Below the pieces are notes generated by a model that was not told the origin of the DNA, ran no database searches, and saw only the letters and a program-made list of their open reading frames with translations. Shown piece by piece: positions 9,810 through 14,529 of a DNA stretch of 14,529 nucleotides. The translations under genes were made by a program, and so were the position numbers. The stretch comes from Zopfochytrium polystomum. Its lineage: Eukaryota > Chytridiomycota > Chytridiomycetes > Chytridiales > Chytridiaceae. Position 1 is the stretch's first letter. Each line of letters starts with the position of its first letter. Where the stretch lies: NCBI GenBank assembly GCA_025765615.1, contig JAIVFJ010000692.1:1-14529 (forward strand), given 5' to 3'.

Positions 9810-10190
9810 TCCGGGCATTTGCAGTCAACATTCCACCTCCTGTTACTTCCTTTCCTCTCCTTATTGATAACGGTTGCAATGTTACTACTCTTCGTGATTT
9901 CTCCTTCTTTATCCCATCAATCTTCAACAACCAAAAATCCAGCATGCGCATCACAAAGGAAGGCCCAGTTCTCAACTGCGAGGGCTCAGGCATTGCACGA
10001 ATTCCTCTTGCAAACAACATCACTCTCATTATTGAAGGCACGCAGTTTGCTCCAGAATGCCCAGTCAACCTTATTGCCGACAGGGACCTCCAGCTATGCA
10101 GTTACTATCACTTGGCACGAGACCTCCAACCAGGTGTTATTCACCGCAGCAGTCATGAAGAAGGTGACCCAGCAGTTCTTCAAATGACCC
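9791..10190 (+). pseudogene. copia aspartic protease region
   Basis: The retropepsin that matures the polyprotein. It lies in a frame one step back from gag (gag frame ends at 9809). The catalytic triad is read as D-N-G (GAT 9866-9868, in LLIDNGCNVTTL), where D-S-G or D-T-G is usual. A hydrophobic strand pair and NLIADRDL follow, in the place of the usual copia NLxSVxxL. The gag-protease shift near 9785-9800 lies by a TTTTT run at 9786-9790 and could be programmed or an error. The frame changes again between about 10090 and 10330. Confidence 0.6.
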
Positions 10191-10289
10191 TTCGGCACGG
10201 CCTCCAGTGGTTCCCAACTGCAGCAAAACCCAACCTTCAATTACAGCACTCAATTTCTCGCCCATTGCGCCAGCAGATATTACAACTTT

Positions 10290-11480
10290 TTCATGTCAGC
10301 AGAACTTGCAGACACACACAGCATTTGTGCAGCATTTCTCAACAGCAAAAAACCAGACACTCGCCGACTGCACCAACGTCTAGGACACATTCCCTATGCT
10401 CGACTTCGCTAAGGAACGACAAACCTGTGCTGACTTTCCAGACATAGACTTAGAACTGCTTGAGGACGAGTGTAAGGCCTGTATTATTGCAAAGCAGACA
10501 CGTGCCTCAATTCCCCACACAGATCCTCCGGATAAGCTACCTGGGGACCACTTGGCGTTTGACCTTGTGGAGGTCAAACCCAAGATCAGGGGGCAGTACT
10601 GCTTTGCCCTCATTGCCATTGACTATGTCAGCAATTATATCTGGTCAACCAACCTACGACGGAAGTCTGATGCTTTACCAGAAGCCATCAAAATCATTCA
10701 GCAACTCCAGACTGTGCGAGACTTTCAGGTTAAGTCAGTTAGGTTTGATGGGGGTGAACTTAAGTCAACTGCCTTTGAACGATTCTGTGCCACTCGTGGG
10801 ATACGGGTTGAAGTCAGTCCACCACACACACACCAGAGCTCAACGGCAAAGCAGAACATGCAGTTAGGACAGTCATGGATGTAACTCGTTCACTCCTTCA
10901 GCATGCTGGCTCACCTGGTCTTGGTGGGGTTATGCTATTCGACATGCCGTGGACATCATCAACACACTGCCAGTTCTCAGTCGTGGTTTGCTTTCCACCG
11001 GTTGAAATGCTACTTGGCTTTCCTCCCTGCATCAGCCACTTAGGGTTTTTGGCGCTGGTTGCCTCTACCATGTGACAGCCAAGGAACGCGGCAGCACACC
11101 CCAGTACAAGAAACTGGGCAGAAACGAGCACAACCAGCAATATACATTGGCAATATAGGCCGATCCATTGGCCCGGCTCATCGACATCAACACTGGTCGC
11201 GTTATCACACATCGCCTCAACGACCTCATTATCGCGGAAGACAGCTTTCCCAAACTCAACAAATCAGATGCTGATGAGGACAGTTCAGAACTACAGCATC
11301 ACCACACGCCCTTACTCTCAAGCTAACGACTTCAGGAAACCAACAGCACATCAAGGCCCTCCTTCGCGAAGCAAACATACACATTGAACAGCTACCTGAG
11401 CCAGAACCAACACCAGTGGCCCCGGTGGAATTGGTAAAAAGTGTCACCCCTCAGGTAAGCACAGTGAAAGTGAATCAGAT
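10290..11480 (+). pseudogene. copia integrase (HHCC and DDE core)
   Basis: Integrase inserts the cDNA into the host genome. The N-terminal zinc-binding part shows H-x5-H (LHQRLGHIPYARL, 10368 onward) and C-x2-C (ECKAC, 10471-10482). The catalytic core has D in AFDLVEV (10561-10563), D in RFDGG (10747-10749) and E in PELNGKAEH (10836-10838), spaced as in the family. The E lies in another frame because the CA run at 10823-10833 holds one CA too many. Downstream frames carry the usual copia stretch before the C-terminal domain (FGAGCLYHV, then LIDINTGRV near 11170-11200). Other shifts occur near 10392, 10915-11000 and 11155. An acidic, Ser-rich linker follows and is cut by the 480-bp insert. Confidence 0.85.
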
Positions 11481-11483
11481 AAC

Positions 11484-11963
11484 GATGTACAGCTTCTGGT
11501 GTTGGAGGTGACAGCATGATGGGTTGGATTCCGTGCTACTGCAATTAACGTCATCTCCAGTGGGCCTTATTGGGAGCACTATAGGCGTGACTGAGGGAGA
11601 CCGGATCGGGGGGGTAGACCGGCAATGTGAAGCAACCGAAGGCCCACGACAAACCGAAGCCCCAGCTCGTAGGCTAGTGTGGCCTGGACCTGTGTCCGAG
11701 GAGGTGGAGTCCTGAGCAGGAGCCCATTCCGTGAGGAGCGCCAACCAGGAGACAGTTATTCTCCTGATGTGCCCAGGCGAGACGCGGGGGGTAGCGTTGA
11801 GGGCAAGCTGTGTATGGGGGAGTGGTTTGCCTCACCTCATAGGGTACTGGGGGGAGCCCAGACCAGCATCGTGCGGAAGGCTCACCTGTGCATTTCATCC
11901 TTGCTTACTTTTGTGCGTTGGATATCTGAGACTGTTATAATTAATTCCTCCAAAGTCCCTACA
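11484..11963. mobile_element. About 480-bp insertion in the copia linker, flanked by short direct repeats
   Basis: AGATAAC at 11477-11483 and AGATAAAAC at 11964-11972 flank a G-rich block that has no copia similarity. If the block is left out, the acidic Ser/Asp linker before it runs straight into the Asn/Gly/Asp/Thr linker after it. This fits an insertion with a 7-bp target duplication. The block begins GATGTACAGCTTCTGG, has a B-box-like GGTTGGATTCC near 11522-11532 and a hairpin-rich interior (GGAGA...TCTCC near 11746-11762). No protein was recognised; short open frames here show no motif. It could be a SINE or another small non-autonomous element, but the family is unknown to me. Confidence 0.5.
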
Positions 11964-13160
11964 AGATAAAACAATGGCGACACACCCACTAGGGATGCCT
12001 CACAGGCTTCTCCACCTCCAGAACCACCTCACCAAGAACCACCTCCTCATCACCAACATTCACGTTCACCATCACCTGACAACTCAGCCAAGCGTACGCG
12101 TTCTGGGCAAACCTACCTCTGGCTCATTGCCATGGCCGCTGCAAACCAACTGGCACACTGCTATTGTCGACATCAGCAACGCGACTACCTGAACAGCATG
12201 CTTGATGTGCCCATTTACATGGAGCAGCCAGATGGCTACCGCAGTGATGGCAAAGTATGGCTACTGAAGAGAGCTGTTAATGGTATCAAGCAAGCTGGCC
12301 GGTGTTGGTACCAAGAACTGATTAGCCACCTGAAGTCGAATGGATATCAGCAAAGCACAGCAGACCCCTGTATCCTCTTCCGTCAAGTGGATGGAAAAGT
12401 CATTTTCATTGCCATCTATGTTGATGATATTTGTTTCTTTGGGGATTCTGGGGAGATCACCTTTGCCATCACACTGCTAAAATCTCGTTACAAGCTCCGC
12501 GAAATAGGAACAATCAAAACCATCCTCAATATGCAACTGGAACACCGCCACAACGAATCTTCTTGCACCAGAAAGCCTATATCAAGGAATTACTTCAACG
12601 CCATGCCAACACTATCAACAATCGCACTGCAGTAACTGCCCTTCCCAGTAGTCTCAATCTTCACCCACGTGGGATCGACGAAGCAGCTGCAGACCAGAGA
12701 CTGTACCAGGCAATCCTTGGTGGCATCAACTACCTTGCAACACACACGCGGCCAGACCTTGCCCCAGCAGTTTCCTACCTTGGTGCCTTCAGCAAGGACC
12801 CTAGCAAGCAACACATGAAGATCCTTATTCGGGTTCTCGAATATCTCAACAGTACTAGTGAGTATGGTTTATTCTATTCTTGCAACTGCACAGATATAGC
12901 CGGTTATTCCGATGCTGCCCATGGTGTCCACTCAGATGGGAAATCACAGCTTGGCTACTATGTCCTATTTGGAGGAACAGCTATTAGTTGGACATCTGTT
13001 CGAAGCAGCACTGTCATGCTGTCACCGCAGGAAGCTGAATATGTAGCGGTGTCTGAACTGGGACGAGAACTTAAGGCACTGTCCCAACTCTATTCAGCAC
13101 TTCAACTTCCGTCTCCCACTCCTCTTGTCATCTACATGACAACAGCGGTGTGATCAACCT
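11964..13160 (+). pseudogene. copia reverse transcriptase, N-terminally deleted
   Basis: RT copies the element RNA into cDNA. A Pro/His-rich linker (11970-12115) is joined at about 12120 directly to the middle of RT. The usual first part, with the Trp-Val-x-K and KARLVARG motifs, is missing, a loss of very roughly 100 codons. What remains begins at the MAAANQLA helix, then the first catalytic aspartate region (VDIS, near 12165, with a local frame break), DVPIYMEQPDGY, the LLKRAVNGIKQAGR stretch, and the YVDD box at 12417-12428. The connection region then shifts frame at 12556-12557, where an AA seems to be AAA in the functional frame, and continues as LHQKAYIKELL towards RNase H. Confidence 0.85.
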
Positions 13161-13340
13161 CAGTTCAAATGATCTTTACACCAATCGGTCAAAGCATATC
13201 ATGGTAAAGTATCATTATTCGAGAACTCATGGAACAAAGGTAGTACGGCTTGAGTGGATTGCTGGAGGAGAACAGCCTGCAGACTATATGACGAAAGAGG
13301 GACTTGGTGTGTGTGGAGAGAGGAGAGGAGAGCGAGAGAG
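12880..13340 (+). pseudogene. copia RNase H
   Basis: RNase H removes RNA from the RNA-DNA hybrid. The segment has GYSDAAHG (D at 12911-12913), the SPQEAEYVAVSE motif with the catalytic glutamate (near 13031-13039) and DNSGVINL (D at 13138-13140). It ends with NRSKHIMVKYHY and ADYMTK, which match the canonical C-terminal copia motifs (SKHID, ADxLTK). The DNSG part is one frame off, consistent with one lost C near 13135. The stop TAG is at 13348-13350, inside the GA-rich tract. Confidence 0.85.
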
Positions 13341-13441
13341 AGAGCAGTAGTGATGGAGAAGGGAGAGGAGTGGGAGAATGGGAGAGGAGAGAGGAGTGAG
13401 TGTGCAGAGAGGGAAGAGAGAGCAAATTGAGGAGAGAGAGA
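13307..13441 (+). repeat. GA-rich polypurine tract
   Basis: About 130 bases that are almost all purine (GAGAG, GGAGAGG units) directly after RNase H. This is where a polypurine tract primes plus-strand synthesis just before a 3' LTR. It is far longer than a usual tract (10-20 nt), so it probably also contains an expanded GA microsatellite. Confidence 0.6.
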
Positions 13442-13484
13442 TGGGCTTGTTTGCACTGGTTCTGTCAAAGCAGCAAGGAGGTGG

Positions 13485-13880
13485 CTGGTTGATTCCTTGT
13501 TTGATCTCTGTGAGAGGTTGCTGCTTTTACTCTCCTGCAGGTTGGAGCCATCAAAAAACATTGGGGGCAGTGGGTTGCACACAGGCCACAGAAATGAGAT
13601 AAAACAGGCTGAGCACCATCCCAGTCTGGGCTTGAAAGAAATGGCAGCTGTTGAGTGTGGATGTGAACTACTCTGGTGGACAACTGTGTTTTGCTGGTGA
13701 AGCTGAGGTGGGAGACTGTTATACGATGTATGCTGCTTGGCTTTATACAAAATTGTGACAAAGACCAGGTGACAAAAAATGCAGCAAGTCCTCATCACAG
13801 TTGGTCCTCCCATGCACCACAGTGTGAGGTGTTGCTCCTGCACACTGCTTACCGCAAAACCCCAAAATCTAACAGTTCTA
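13485..13880 (+). repeat. Right arm of the inverted repeat; candidate 3' LTR
   Basis: The sequence follows the polypurine tract, so a 3' LTR is expected here. It matches 7650-7955 in reverse orientation: an exact 19-mer at 13834-13852, a strong block at 13741-13766, and weaker collinear blocks (GCAGCTGTTGAG near 13641; CTGGTTGATTCC near 13485). LTR ends (TG...CA) were not pinned down, and the LTR may run past the window. Confidence 0.55.
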
Positions 13881-13892
13881 AGTACCCACTAA

Positions 13893-14060
13893 GGGCTGAG
13901 TCCAACCATGGCTGCTTATCAACCAGGGCTGAGTACCATCCAGGGCTGAGTACCATCTAGGGCTGAGTACCAGCCATGGTTGAGTGCCACCTTTGGCTGC
14001 GTACCAACTGGCTGAGTACCAGTTTGGGCTGAGTACTTTGTCTGAGATGAGTACCACCAA
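13893..14060. repeat. 17-bp minisatellite, about 10 copies
   Basis: Tandem units near the consensus GGGCTGAGTACCANCCA, 15-18 bp each, with point changes that grow towards the 3' end. A lone related unit (GGCTGAGCACCATCCC) is found at 13607-13622, inside the candidate LTR. Since 17 is not a multiple of three, open frames through it are not coding. Confidence 0.9.
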
Positions 14061-14529
14061 GAACCAATTTACTGCTTGTTTGAAAAACAGTTGCTTGTAA
14101 TTGGTTTGGTTATTTCCAAATCAGGATGCTTGATTGAGAAACAAGCCGCTTTTTACCTGTTTTTTGGAAATCCAATGATTGGTGCAATCTCTGGTGAGCT
14201 CAGCTATTATCTCACTTTTAGAAAGTTAGTGTGTGCAATCCCTGATTCCTATGTTCTATTGCTCTGATTGCACAGAACAGCAGGCAAGCTGGAATTTGGA
14301 GCAGAGAGCAGAGCTCTGAAGCAGAGGTTGGAATTCCAGTGCATCGAGCAGTGGTACAGCTTCTGGATGCTTGCGGTGCTATTTTACATGTGCGGAGTGC
14401 GCACTTTGCGCATTTTGTGCATGTTCCAATTGCATTGCTCCTACCGGTAGGATGAACAAAGCTAGAACAACAGCCGCCTTTGCTTCTCTCTTTTATGAGA
14501 ACAGGTTAGCCCTTCTGAGCGCCCCATTC
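14061..14529. other. AT-rich DNA, no gene seen
   Basis: No coding or RNA feature is supported. There is a 14-bp perfect palindrome TCCTACCGGTAGGA at 14439-14452 and a shorter one, AGTGCGCACT, near 14396. Both are about as frequent as chance allows. The stretch may still belong to the LTR or to another repeat. Confidence 0.4.

Larger units (their letters stand above)
8491..13340 (+). mobile_element. Ty1/copia-type LTR retrotransposon, damaged
   Basis: The domains occur in the order gag (zinc knuckle), protease, integrase, reverse transcriptase, RNase H. Integrase before RT is the hallmark of the Ty1/copia superfamily. The coding region is cut into many frames. Several breaks are one-base homopolymer losses or gains like those in the host SH3 gene (12556-12557; near 13135; near 10392), so part of the damage may be assembly error. 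True damage includes the loss of the N-terminal half of RT near 12120, an insertion of about 480 bp at 11484-11963, and an in-frame TGA in gag at 9249-9251. Direct LTRs were not found; the flanks form an inverted repeat. As it stands the copy should be non-autonomous. Confidence 0.9.

Noticed and set aside
14353..14366. GTACAGCTTCTGG repeats the left end of the 480-bp insert (11488-11500)
   Set aside because: A 13-base exact match is expected by chance about once in a window of this size, and similarity fades right after it.
14439..14452. Perfect 14-bp palindrome TCCTACCGGTAGGA
   Set aside because: About one such palindrome is expected by chance in this length; no flanking structure supports a function.

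Overview
The window looks like nuclear DNA of a fungus, perhaps an early-diverging lineage; this is inferred from style, not from a marker gene. The clues are short GT-AG introns (about 56-79 nt), GC-rich third codon positions in the host genes, a Q/P/S-rich SH3 protein of fungal type, an F-box-like protein, and a Ty1/copia retrotransposon. No rRNA, tRNA or CRISPR array was seen.

Layout. (1) Positions 1-662 hold a possible 3' end of an upstream gene and a repeat-rich leader with TCTG, GAAG and GGT microsatellites. (2) Positions 663-4224 (+) hold a large SH3-domain protein, roughly 1,100 residues and mostly disordered. Its SH3 domain is spread over three exons. (3) Positions 4225-5093 are mostly pyrimidine-rich noncoding sequence. 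(4) Positions 5094-6749 (-) hold an F-box-like gene. (5) Positions 6754-7264 (+) hold a small two-exon gene running away from it, head to head. (6) From about 7330 the sequence becomes AT-richer and holds a Ty1/copia element: A/C-rich leader, gag with zinc knuckle, protease, integrase, reverse transcriptase and RNase H (8491-13340), then a GA-rich tract and an LTR-like region with a 17-nt minisatellite. The element has lost the N-terminal half of its reverse transcriptase and carries a separate insertion of about 480 bp.

Main observations. Reading frames in host gene and transposon alike are broken by single-base changes, mostly in short homopolymers. In exon 1 of the SH3 gene two triplets of one-base deletions each bring the frame back. 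This points to residual indel errors in a long-read assembly, not to pseudogenes, so ORF-based annotation here will be badly fragmented. The DNA flanking the copia element is a diverged INVERTED repeat (about 7650-7955 against 13485-13880), where direct LTRs would be expected. The 480-bp insert sits between short direct repeats (AGATAAC / AGATAAAAC) in the integrase-RT linker and has a B-box-like and a weak hammerhead-like motif, so it could be an unrecognised short interspersed element.
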